Source: JAKVJE01 sp047722305
Lineage (GTDB): Bacteria > Actinomycetota > Actinomycetes > Actinomycetales > Microbacteriaceae
Direction: 5' to 3'
Length of the DNA stretch: 19,272 nt
Assembly: GCA_047722305.1 (NCBI GenBank)
Contig: JBDNYM010000046.1
Span: 1-19,272, forward strand
A model generated the notes under the pieces. That model did no database searches. It saw nothing but the letters and a program-made list of their open reading frames with translations, and was not told the origin of the DNA. This document shows, in pieces, positions 13,110 through 19,272 of this stretch. Each line of letters opens with the position of its first letter. Position 1 is the first letter of the stretch. Position numbers and translations under genes: made by a program.

Positions 13110-15098
13110 CTACCAGATCGCCACGCGCTCGGCCGGGTCCAGCCACATGCCGTCTCCGGCATGTACATCGAATGCCGCGTGGAATGCGTCGAGGTTGCGG
13201 GCGATCTGGTTGCAGCGCAGGTCGCTGGGGGAGTGCGGGTCGATGGTCAGCAGCCGCAGCGCCTCCTCCGGACGCCGCTTCTCGCACCACACCTTCGCCC
13301 ACGAGCGGAAGAAGCGCTGCCCTGCGGTCTCCCCGCCGCTCGCCGAGGGCGGCTCGCCGTGCAGCGACATCGTATATGCCCGCCAGGCGATGGTCAGTCC
13401 CCCCAGGTCGCCGATGTTCTCGCCCAGGGTGAGCTCGCCGTTGACCGGATGTCCGGGGGCGTCGATCGACTCCAGGGCGCTGTACTGGGCGACCAGCTTC
13501 GCGGTGCGGTGCTGGAAGCGCTCCCGGTCCGCATCCGTCCACCAGTCGTGCAGGGCACCGCGGCCGTCGTACTTCGAGCCCTGGTCGTCGAAGCCGTGGC
13601 CGATCTCGTGCCCGATGACCGCCCCGATGGCGCCATAGTTGACGGCGTCGTCCGCATCGGGGTCGAAGAAGGGCGGCTGCAGGATGGCCGCCGGGAACAC
13701 GATCTCGTTCATGCCCGGGTTGTAATACGCATTCACCGTCTGCGGGTGCATGAACCACTCGGTGCGGTCGATGGGACGGCCGATCTTCCCCAGCTCGTAG
13801 TCGCGCACGAACCGCCCCACCGCCCGGGCGTTGCCCACCAGGTCGTCGCGGCGGATGGCGAGCGCCGCATAGTCGCGCCATTTCTCCGGGTAGCCAATCT
13901 TGGGGGTGAACTGGTCGAGCTTCTCCAGGGCGCGCGCCCGCGTCTCCGCGCTCATCCAGTCGAGCTGCGAGATCGACTCGCGGTAGGCGGCGATCAGGTT
14001 GGCCACCAGCTCATCCATGCGCCGCTTCGACGCGGCCGGGAAGTGGCGGCGCACGTACTCGCGACCCACCGCATCCCCGAGCCCGCCCTCCACGAAGCCC
14101 ACGCCGCGCTTCCAGCGGGGGCGCAGTTGGGGCGTCCCCATCAGCGTGCGGCCGTAGAAAGCGAAGTTCTCCTCCACGAACGCGCTCGACAGGTAGGCGG
14201 CCGCCGAATGCACCACCTGCCAGACCGCCCACGAGCGCCAGGCGGGCAGCCGATCGGGGGTGAGCAGGGCGTCCAGACCCGAGATCGCGGACGGCTCGGC
14301 CACCACCACCTCGGCCAGTGCGGCAGCGGGGACGCCGGCCGCCGCCAGGTACGCGGGCCAGTCGATGGCCGGGGTGAGCTCCTGCAGCTGCGCGAACGTG
14401 CGCAGGTTGTACACCTTGTCGATGTCGCGCGTCGCCACCCGATCCCAGTGGGCCGCCGCGATCTCCGTCTCCAGCGCCAGCACCTCGGCCGCACGCTCGG
14501 CCGGGCGGTCCACACCCGCCAGGGTCAGCATCCTCTCCACATGGCGCACGTAGGCCGCGCGCACCTCGGCGAACGAGTCCTCCCGGTAGTACGACTCGTC
14601 GGGCAGGCTGATGCCGCCCTGCACCAGGAAGGCCACGTACCGGTCGGGGTCTCCCGGGTCGGTGTCGACGAAGAGCCCGAAGAACCCGTCCGATCCCTCC
14701 TCCTCCAGTCGGCCGACCGTGCGGACCAGCTCCGGGATCGACTGGGGAGACAGGGCCGTGCGCAGCTGCGCCGCGATCGGCTCCGCCCCCAGCGCCTCCA
14801 CGGTGTCCGCATCCATGAAGCTCGCGAAGGCGTCGCCATACTTGCGGCGGTCGCCATCCGCCTCGGGATCGGCGGCGGCCTCCTCGACGATGGCGCGCAC
14901 CGCCGCCTCGGCACCCTCGGCCAAGATGAGGAACTCGCCGTAACGGGCCTTGTCGGCCGGGATCTCGGTGCGCTGCAGCCAGGGCTGATTCACGCTGAGA
15001 TAGAGGTCATCCTGCGGGCGCGGCGCAGAGGCCGCGGCGGCCGGGAATGTCGCTGAGGCCGTGGATGGGGGTTCGGGGGAGTGGGAAACATCCGTCAT
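13110..15098 (-). CDS. M13-family (neprilysin-like) zinc metallopeptidase
   Basis: This 662-aa gluzincin has the full active site: HEIGH (497-501) for zinc and catalysis, E560 in ENIGDLGG as third zinc ligand, and D564 supporting it. NAYYNP (456-461) is the substrate-binding NAYY motif. The N-terminal 480 residues match the peptidase M13 N domain (SVNQPWL...IPADKARYG), and the C-terminus ends in the family's RVxIW form. There is no signal peptide or membrane anchor; residues 1-30 are Ala/Pro/Ser-rich and disordered-looking. It therefore acts in the cytosol, like other actinobacterial PepO-type enzymes, degrading oligopeptides. The ATG at 15098 is 7 nt after a TACGCT box. It is the first gene of a long minus-strand run and is divergent from the PEBP gene. 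Confidence 0.95.
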   Translation of the reverse strand: MTDVSHSPEPPSTASATFPAAAASAPRPQDDLYLSVNQPWLQRTEIPADKARYGEFLILAEGAEAAVRAIVEEAAADPEADGDRRKYGDAFASFMDADTVEALGAEPIAAQLRTALSPQSIPELVRTVGRLEEEGSDGFFGLFVDTDPGDPDRYVAFLVQGGISLPDESYYREDSFAEVRAAYVRHVERMLTLAGVDRPAERAAEVLALETEIAAAHWDRVATRDIDKVYNLRTFAQLQELTPAIDWPAYLAAAGVPAAALAEVVVAEPSAISGLDALLTPDRLPAWRSWAVWQVVHSAAAYLSSAFVEENFAFYGRTLMGTPQLRPRWKRGVGFVEGGLGDAVGREYVRRHFPAASKRRMDELVANLIAAYRESISQLDWMSAETRARALEKLDQFTPKIGYPEKWRDYAALAIRRDDLVGNARAVGRFVRDYELGKIGRPIDRTEWFMHPQTVNAYYNPGMNEIVFPAAILQPPFFDPDADDAVNYGAIGAVIGHEIGHGFDDQGSKYDGRGALHDWWTDADRERFQHRTAKLVAQYSALESIDAPGHPVNGELTLGENIGDLGGLTIAWRAYTMSLHGEPPSASGGETAGQRFFRSWAKVWCEKRRPEEALRLLTIDPHSPSDLRCNQIARNLDAFHAAFDVHAGDGMWLDPAERVAIW

Positions 15099-15105
15099 GC
15101 CCATC

Positions 15106-15111
15106 AGCGTA
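15106..15111 (-). promoter_or_regulatory. Leaderless -10 box of the M13 peptidase gene (TACGCT)
   Basis: TACGCT on the minus strand is followed by 7 nt (GATGGGC) and the ATG at 15098. It is back to back with the PEBP promoter in an 84-nt intergenic gap. Confidence 0.6.
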
Positions 15112-15140
15112 GGCGCCGACAGCCGAACAGCGGCCGAGCA

Positions 15141-15169
15141 TCCGGCGACGTCGCTCATCCTCCGGCGAC
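15141..15169. promoter_or_regulatory. Direct repeat with 20-bp period upstream of the PEBP promoter
   Basis: TCCGGCGAC occurs at 15141-15149 and 15161-15169, exactly 20 bp (about two helical turns) apart. It covers the -35 zone and reaches to the edge of the -10 box at 15171. The geometry suggests a regulator binding side by side on one DNA face. Given the divergent arrangement, it could also affect the peptidase gene. Confidence 0.45.
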
Positions 15170-15170
15170 A

Positions 15171-15176
15171 TAGCAT
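15171..15176 (+). promoter_or_regulatory. Leaderless -10 box of the PEBP gene (TAGCAT)
   Basis: TAGCAT is followed by 6 nt (GAAGTC) and the ATG at 15183. No Shine-Dalgarno sequence is present. Confidence 0.6.
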
Positions 15177-15182
15177 GAAGTC

Positions 15183-15695
15183 ATGAGCCGCAATCCCTAC
15201 GCAGACCTGCCCCAGCTGCCCACGTTCACGCTCACCAGCGCCGGCTTCGCCGACGGCGGCCCGCTGCCGCTCGAGCAGGTCGCCCCCGCCCAGGGCGGGC
15301 TCGGCCGGTCGCCGCAGCTCGCCTGGAGCGGCTACCCGGCCGAGACGCGCTCGTTCGCCGTCACCGCCTACGACCCGGACGCCCCCACCGCCAGTGGCTT
15401 CTGGCACTGGGCGCTGGCCGACGTCCCCGTCACCGTCACCTCGCTGGACGTGGGGGCCGGGGCCGACGAGCACTGGCCGGGGCTGGCGCTGCGCAACGAC
15501 TCCCTGGGGCGCGCCTACACCGGCGCGAACCCGCCGGCCGGCCACCCGGCGCACCACTACTGGTTCGCCGTCCACGCGCTCGACGTCGCCTCCACGGGGC
15601 TCGCCCCCGACGCGACACCCGCCAACCTGGGCTTCCAGCTGTTCGTCCACGCCATCGCGCGGGCCACGTTGGTGGGCGTGTTCCAACATCGCTGA
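15183..15695 (+). CDS. YbhB/YbcL-family (PEBP, Raf kinase inhibitor-like) protein
   Basis: This 170-aa protein of the phosphatidylethanolamine-binding protein family spans the whole fold. LPQLPTFTLTSAGFADGG opens it, SPQLAWSGYP follows, then the ligand-pocket motif FAVTAYDPDAPTASGFWHWALADVP (DPDxP and the conserved HW). NDSLGRAYTGANPPAGHPAHHYWFAVHALD is the second pocket strand, and LFVHAIARATLVGVFQ ends it. Bacterial members have no settled function; small anionic ligands or kinase/protease inhibition have been suggested. There is no signal peptide, so it is cytosolic. The start is set by the TAGCAT box. It overlaps the presumed start region of the MATE exporter, with which it is probably co-transcribed. 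Confidence 0.94.
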   Translation: MSRNPYADLPQLPTFTLTSAGFADGGPLPLEQVAPAQGGLGRSPQLAWSGYPAETRSFAVTAYDPDAPTASGFWHWALADVPVTVTSLDVGAGADEHWPGLALRNDSLGRAYTGANPPAGHPAHHYWFAVHALDVASTGLAPDATPANLGFQLFVHAIARATLVGVFQHR

Positions 15696-17061
15696 GCCGC
15701 CGGCCGCGACGCCCTCGCAGCCCTTCTCCCGACGCGACCTCGGCCGCACCGTTCTCGCCCTGGCGCTGCCGGCACTCGGCGCCGAGGTCGCCCAGCCGGT
15801 GTTCGTGGCGATCGACTCGGCGATCATCGGCCACCTCGGGCGCATCCCGTTGGGCGGATTGTCGGCGGCGACCGCCATCATCAGCGCCACCGTCGGCATG
15901 CTGGTGTTCCTCGCCTACGCCACCACCCCCGCCGTCGCCCGTCTGCTCGGGTCCGGGCGCCCCGGCCCGGCCGTCAGCGCCGGGATCGACGGGATGTGGC
16001 TCGCGGCCCTGGCCGGAGCAGCGCTGACCGTGGCGGGGGAGTCCGTCGCCGGGCCGCTCGCCCACGCCATGACGGCGGACGCCGACGTCGCGGCCGCCGC
16101 CGAGCAGTACCTGCGCATCGGGCTGCTCGGCCTGGCGCCCCAGCTGGTGGCGATGGCGGCGGTCGGGCTGCTGCGCGGCCTGCAGAACACGCGCACGCCG
16201 CTGGTCGTGGTGACGATCGGCTTCGCCGTCAACGCCGCGCTCAACGCGCTGCTGGTGTACGGAGTCGGCTGGGGGCTGGCGGGGTCCGCCGCCGGGACGG
16301 CGCTCGTCCAGTGGGGGCTGGCTGCCGTGTATGCCGTGATCGCGGTCCGGCTGGCACGACGGCATCGCGCCCGAATGCGGCCGAGCTGGACGGCTCTCGG
16401 CGCCGTCGCCCACAGTGGCGGCTGGCTGCTGCTGCGGACCGCCTCGCTGCAGTTCGGCCTGCTCATGACCGTGCGCCTGGCCGCCGGCGGGGGAGCGGTC
16501 GTGCTGGCCGGCTACCAGGTGGTCGTGGCCGTGTTCGGCATCCTGCAGTACGCCCTCGACGCACTGGGGGTCTCCGCCCAGGCGCTGATCGGCAAACTGC
16601 GCGGGCAAGGGGATGCGGATCGGCTGCGCGCCCTCGTCCGGCTCATGGCCCGATGGGGAGCCGCCGCGGGCGCCGGGCTCGCCGTGGCGCTGATCGCAGT
16701 GCACCCCTGGCTGGGATGGCTGTTCACCACGGACCGCGAGGTGCTGGCCGCCGTGGCACCGGCCCTGCTGGTGCTCTCGCTCACGCTGCCCCTGACCGGA
16801 TTCGTATATGCCTTGGACGGTATACTCATCGGCGCAGAGGACTTCCGCTACCTGGCCATCGCCGGCGGCATCAACGTCGCCGTGTTCATCCCCGCCTGGA
16901 TCGGCCTCCGCACGATCATCGCCGGCGGGCACGTCCCGGCCTGGGGCGCGCTGGTGCTCGCCTGGAGCGCGTTCGGGGTGGTGTTCAGCTGCTCGCGGGC
17001 CGCGACGCTGGGGCTCCGCCTGCGGGCTCGCAGCTGGCGGGCCCTCCTCCGGTCAGCATGA
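15688..17061 (+). CDS. MATE-family efflux transporter (DinF subgroup), start codon not found
   Basis: This roughly 450-aa, 12-helix cation-coupled exporter of drugs or metabolites is in the inner membrane. ILALALP-like TVLALALPALGAEVAQPVFVAIDSAIIGHLG is the DinF-type first helix with the conserved Asp, GLLRGLQNTRTP closes the first half, and the second bundle starts at SLQFGLLMTVRLAAGGG. The frame is intact from before the first helix to the stop at 17061. However, it contains no ATG, GTG or TTG between 15397 and 15799. The only upstream one (GTG 15394) lies 300 nt inside the PEBP gene, and the first downstream one (GTG 15799) would remove helix 1. I give ATC 15688, which overlaps the PEBP stop, as a placeholder. 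A single-base sequence error upstream of helix 1 is an alternative. The 3' end overlaps the convergent HAD gene by 77 nt. Confidence 0.85.
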   Translation: MAEPPAATPSQPFSRRDLGRTVLALALPALGAEVAQPVFVAIDSAIIGHLGRIPLGGLSAATAIISATVGMLVFLAYATTPAVARLLGSGRPGPAVSAGIDGMWLAALAGAALTVAGESVAGPLAHAMTADADVAAAAEQYLRIGLLGLAPQLVAMAAVGLLRGLQNTRTPLVVVTIGFAVNAALNALLVYGVGWGLAGSAAGTALVQWGLAAVYAVIAVRLARRHRARMRPSWTALGAVAHSGGWLLLRTASLQFGLLMTVRLAAGGGAVVLAGYQVVVAVFGILQYALDALGVSAQALIGKLRGQGDADRLRALVRLMARWGAAAGAGLAVALIAVHPWLGWLFTTDREVLAAVAPALLVLSLTLPLTGFVYALDGILIGAEDFRYLAIAGGINVAVFIPAWIGLRTIIAGGHVPAWGALVLAWSAFGVVFSCSRAATLGLRLRARSWRALLRSA

Positions 17062-17695
17062 GGGCCGCCTCCGCCGGGCTGGCCGCCACCTGGCGGGCGC
17101 TGCGCAGCTCGGACGGGTCCGGCGCGTAGCCCCAGGCGGCCCCGATGAAGTCGATGCCGTGGTCGCGGGCACCCACCGCGTCGAAGATGCGGTCGCCCAG
17201 CAGCGCCTCGGCGCCGGCGAAGCCCTCCACCGCCAGCTGCCGCCGCGCCTCGGCGAGCACGGCCGTCTTCGTGGCCCGTTCCGGGCTGGCCCCCACGATG
17301 CGGTCGAGCAGATCGGCCACGCCCAGATGGTCGAGCACGATGCGCGTCATCCGCTCGGTCTTCGACGTGGCGGTGGACAGGCGGACGCCCCGGTCGCGCA
17401 GATCCTGCAGCAAGTCGGCGACGCCGGGGAACAGCGACGCCTCGAACACGCCCTCCGCCTCGTAGCGGCGGCGATACCGCCGCACGGCCTCCTCGGCGGT
17501 GTCCGCATCCAGACCGCTGACCGTGCGGAACCCCTCGACCAGCGGCGGCCCGACATGCAGCATCAGCGTCGCCTGGTCCTCCGCGGGGAGGCCCATCTCG
17601 CTCAGGGCGGCCGCCACGCACCGGGTCACCCCGGGAGCGGAGTCGAGCAGCGTGCCGTCCACATCGAAATAGACGGCGCCGTAGGAAGGGTTCAT
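16985..17695 (-). CDS. HAD-superfamily hydrolase, phosphoglycolate phosphatase (Gph)-like
   Basis: This 236-aa cytosolic phosphatase of HAD subfamily IA would hydrolyse small phosphate esters. Motif I is FDVDGTLLDS (D11, D13 in DVDGT), the helical C1 cap follows, motif II is in RLSTATSK (Ser/Thr), the motif III Lys is in ATKTAVLAEA, and motif IV is GDRIFDAVGARDHGI. GxxWGYAPDPSEL near the end is typical of Gph/PPase-like members. The open frame runs 40 codons further upstream in poor sequence. The ATG at 17695 is preferred because the fold starts there and a GACAAT box lies 7 nt upstream. The last 25 codons, Gly/Ala/Pro-rich and not conserved, are antisense to the end of the MATE gene. Confidence 0.92.
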   Translation of the reverse strand: MNPSYGAVYFDVDGTLLDSAPGVTRCVAAALSEMGLPAEDQATLMLHVGPPLVEGFRTVSGLDADTAEEAVRRYRRRYEAEGVFEASLFPGVADLLQDLRDRGVRLSTATSKTERMTRIVLDHLGVADLLDRIVGASPERATKTAVLAEARRQLAVEGFAGAEALLGDRIFDAVGARDHGIDFIGAAWGYAPDPSELRSARQVAASPAEAALMLTGGGPASCEPAGGAPASRPASS

Positions 17696-17702
17696 CGCAG
17701 CT

Positions 17703-17708
17703 ATTGTC
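17703..17708 (-). promoter_or_regulatory. Leaderless -10 box of the HAD phosphatase gene (GACAAT)
   Basis: GACAAT on the minus strand lies 7 nt (AGCTGCG) before the ATG at 17695. It keeps the A at position 2 and T at position 6 of the -10 consensus. No Shine-Dalgarno sequence is seen. Confidence 0.5.
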
Positions 17709-17765
17709 CCCGTTCCCCAGGCCGGGTGCCACTGGTGCGCCGCGCCTCGCGTCGCCTCGCGTCGC

Positions 17766-17897
17766 GGCCCGGACGCTCCTGCACATCGATCGGCCCCGGA
17801 CACAGGCCCCTCCACGGGCAGATCGGCTCAGCAGCGCCAATCTTCGTCCTCTGGGTCGCACCGCCCTCGTCGATCGCTGTGCGCGAGCGTCAAGCCC
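17766..17897. repeat. Inverted-repeat-bounded unit 1 (132 bp, non-coding)
   Basis: The left arm 17766-17792 (core GACGCTCCTGCACATCGATCG) matches the reverse complement of the right arm 17871-17897 at about 21 of 27 positions. The interior holds CGCCAATCTTCGTCCTC, also found with small changes in unit 2. No open frame of interest lies within it. It could be a small palindromic mobile element (MITE/REP-like) or a structured RNA. Confidence 0.6.
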
Positions 17898-17937
17898 ACG
17901 TCGCCACACTCTCGGGCCGCGGACGGCTTCAGTTTTC

Positions 17938-18090
17938 GCCCCGGACGCTCCCGCACACTGATCGACCCCGAGACGAACTTGGGGCAGAGCAGCCTTGAAC
18001 CTGATTCCGCGTGGTTACGCCGATCTTCGACCTCAACGCCGCCCCACGCCGCCCACGCCCGGGCGATCGCCGTGCGGGAGCGTCCGGGCC
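17938..18090. repeat. Inverted-repeat-bounded unit 2 (153 bp, related to unit 1)
   Basis: The left arm about 17938-17964 (core GGACGCTCCCGCACACTGATCG) matches the reverse complement of the right arm 18064-18090 at about 23 of 27 positions. Arms and interior (CGCCGATCTTCGACCTC) align with unit 1 in the same orientation, so the two are diverged tandem copies separated by about 40 bp. They fill most of the gap between the 3' end of nucS and the 5' end of the HAD gene. Confidence 0.6.
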
Positions 18091-18144
18091 ACGCCGCGAA
18101 CCCCCGAACGGGAGCGCGACCGGCCCAGTCTGCCCTCACTGCCC

Positions 18145-18840
18145 TCAGAACAGCCGGTTCTCATCGCTCAGGCCGCGCAGGGTGTCGTAGTCGAGGACGA
18201 GGCAGCGGATGCCGCGATCTTCGGCCAGGGTGCGGGCCTGCGGCTTGATCTCCTGGGCGGCGAACACGCCGCGCACGGGCGCCAGCAGTGGGTCCCGGCC
18301 CAGCAGCTCCAGATAGCGGCACAGCTGCTCGACGCCGTCGACCCCGCCGCGGCGCTTCAGCTCGACGGCCACGTGGGCTCCGGCCTGGTCGCGGGCGAGG
18401 ATGTCCACCGGCCCGATCGGGGTGGGGTACTCGCGCCGCACCAGGCTGTAGCCGGGGCCGAGGGTCTCGATGTGGGCGGCCAACAGCTCCTGCAGGTGCG
18501 CCTCGACGCCGTCCTTGACCAGCCCGGGGTCGACGCCCAGGTCGTACTCCCGGCGGTCGATGACCTCGTGGATGTTGATGATCAGCAGGTCGGCGCTCTT
18601 CGCATGCTGCACCCGCCACACCTCGCGCACCCCGGCGGCCCGCAGGTCGGCGGGCGGGTCGTCGTCGACGGCCACGGTGCACGGCGGGCTCATCCAGTTC
18701 AGCGGCTTGTACGACCCGCCGTCGGCGTGCACCAGCACCGAGCCGTCGGCCTTGATCATGATGAGCCGCACGCCCAGCGGCAGATGGGCGTCCAGCCGCC
18801 CCGCGTAGTCGACGGAACACCTGGCGACGATGAGCTGCAC
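18145..18840 (-). CDS. nucS: Endonuclease NucS (EndoMS), non-canonical mismatch repair
   Basis: This 231-aa mismatch-specific endonuclease cuts both strands at mispaired bases (notably G-T, G-G, T-T) and provides post-replicative repair in Actinobacteria lacking MutS/MutL. The N-terminal DNA-binding/dimerisation domain (VARCSVDYAGRLDAHLP...IKADGSVLVHADGGSYKPLNWM) contains the conserved mismatch-recognition surface. The C-terminal RecB-like nuclease domain has GPVDILARD (D146), VAVELKRR (E160, K162) and the QLCRYLELL helix. The extreme C-terminus, DENRLF, resembles the short sliding-clamp-binding tail described for this family. It starts with GTG 6 nt after a TACACT box, so it is probably leaderless. 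Full length, no defect seen. Confidence 0.96.
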   Translation of the reverse strand: MQLIVARCSVDYAGRLDAHLPLGVRLIMIKADGSVLVHADGGSYKPLNWMSPPCTVAVDDDPPADLRAAGVREVWRVQHAKSADLLIINIHEVIDRREYDLGVDPGLVKDGVEAHLQELLAAHIETLGPGYSLVRREYPTPIGPVDILARDQAGAHVAVELKRRGGVDGVEQLCRYLELLGRDPLLAPVRGVFAAQEIKPQARTLAEDRGIRCLVLDYDTLRGLSDENRLF

Positions 18841-18846
18841 CCGTCG

Positions 18847-18852
18847 AGTGTA
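18847..18852 (-). promoter_or_regulatory. Leaderless -10 box of nucS (TACACT)
   Basis: TACACT on the minus strand is followed by 6 nt (CGACGG) and the GTG at 18840. No Shine-Dalgarno sequence is seen. Confidence 0.6.
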
Positions 18853-18992
18853 CGGCGCGACGCCTCGGGAGCGGGACGGGGACGAGCTGATCGGGCTCCT
18901 GCCCTCGACTTCGCCCCTCAGGACCCGCCCAGCGCCGAGCGCGAAGCTCGCCAGCACCATCCCGCGGCCGAAAGCCGAGCGGGGGTGCGGAC

Positions 18993-19271
18993 CTAGTCCT
19001 GGTCTCCCGCCCCCGCCGCGCGCCGCCGGTCGGAGCGGGCCATCGCCCAGGCGAGCACCGACCCGGTGACGTTGTGCCACACCGAGAAGATCGCCGCCGG
19101 CAGCGCCGCGACCGGCCCGAAGAACGAGCCCGCGAGCGCCGCCGCGAGCCCCGAGTTCTGGATGCCGATCTCGAAGATCAGCGCCCGCCGCTCCCGCCGC
19201 CCGAACCCGGCCAGCCGGCCGGCGAGCGCCCCCAGCCCCAGCCCGGCCCCGTTGTGCAGCACCACCGCCAG
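18993..19271 (-). CDS. Bile acid:sodium symporter family protein, N-terminus outside window
   Basis: Only the C-terminal 92 residues are present; the frame is open to the right edge. LHNGAGLGLGALAGRLAGFGRRERRALIFEIGIQNSGLAAALA and PLAALPxAIFSVWHN-like PVAALPAAIFSVWHNVTGSVLA are the signature helices 8-10 of the BASS family. The conserved E-x-G-x-Q-N-S-G lies in the crossing/substrate-binding region. The family imports organic anions with sodium. Bacterial members act on pantoate, pyruvate or bile-acid-like compounds, so the substrate here is unknown. The apparent GTG at 19265 is internal to the helix before LHN and is not the start. The tail ends in a basic, Ala/Gly-rich stretch at the TAG at 18993. 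Confidence 0.9.
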   Translation of the reverse strand: MAVVLHNGAGLGLGALAGRLAGFGRRERRALIFEIGIQNSGLAAALAGSFFGPVAALPAAIFSVWHNVTGSVLAWAMARSDRRRAAGAGDQD

Positions 19272-19272
19272 C

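Noticed and set aside
12975..15056. 693-codon open frame on the plus strand
   Set aside because: It is the antisense shadow of the M13 peptidase, which has complete catalytic motifs. Its translation is His/Arg/Gly-rich with no family resemblance, as expected in very GC-rich DNA.
15436..16932. 498-codon open frame on the minus strand
   Set aside because: It is antisense to the PEBP and MATE genes, with a low-complexity Gln/Gly/His/Arg translation and no motifs.
17766..18090. CRISPR array
   Set aside because: Only two units exist, arms alternate in orientation, and there are no short identical direct repeats with unique equal-length spacers.

Overview
The window is very GC-rich DNA from an actinobacterium (Actinomycetota). 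Three things support this. There is a NucS/EndoMS mismatch endonuclease, which replaces MutS/MutL in most of that phylum. There is the permuted ATP-grasp / alpha-E / transglutaminase gene trio common in actinobacteria. Many start codons sit 6-7 nt after a TAnnnT box, the actinobacterial leaderless-promoter pattern. Genus cannot be fixed from the sequence alone.

Layout. (a) 1-864: right-hand part of an IS481-family insertion sequence, ending 3 nt from the 3' end of a tRNA-Ser(GCT). (b) 868-4603, minus strand: tRNA-Ser(GCT), an unknown 148-aa HTH-like plus coiled-coil protein, tRNA-Ser(TGA), a Cof-type HAD phosphatase and serS. Two serine tRNAs and their synthetase therefore lie together. (c) 4780-6833, plus strand: a diacylglycerol/lipid kinase overlapping (ATGA) an orphan ThiB-like lipoprotein. 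(d) 15098 down to 6931, minus strand: a long co-directional run of M13 metallopeptidase, hotdog thioesterase, permuted ATP-grasp ligase, alpha-E protein, transglutaminase-like protein, a lipoate-protein ligase with its accessory domain at the N-terminus, and an orphan DNA methyltransferase. (e) 15183-17061, plus strand: a PEBP/YbhB-family protein and a DinF-type MATE exporter with no recognisable start codon. (f) 18840 down to 16985, minus strand: nucS, a 450-bp gap holding two related inverted-repeat units, and a Gph-like HAD phosphatase overlapping the MATE gene tail to tail. (g) 18993 to the right edge, minus strand: the C-terminal part of a bile acid:sodium symporter.

How the genes work together. 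The clearest functional unit is ATP-grasp, alpha-E and transglutaminase (12446-8872). Its stop/start overlaps imply translational coupling, and its family composition suggests a peptide-ligase/peptide-processing system whose product is unknown. The transglutaminase reading frame is broken at a block of almost pure G and C (9300-9420) that looks more like assembly error than biology. The most distinctive non-coding signals are the leaderless promoters, two inverted-repeat units at 17766-18090, a 20-bp-period direct repeat upstream of the PEBP gene, and a minus-strand terminator inside the end of the IS element.
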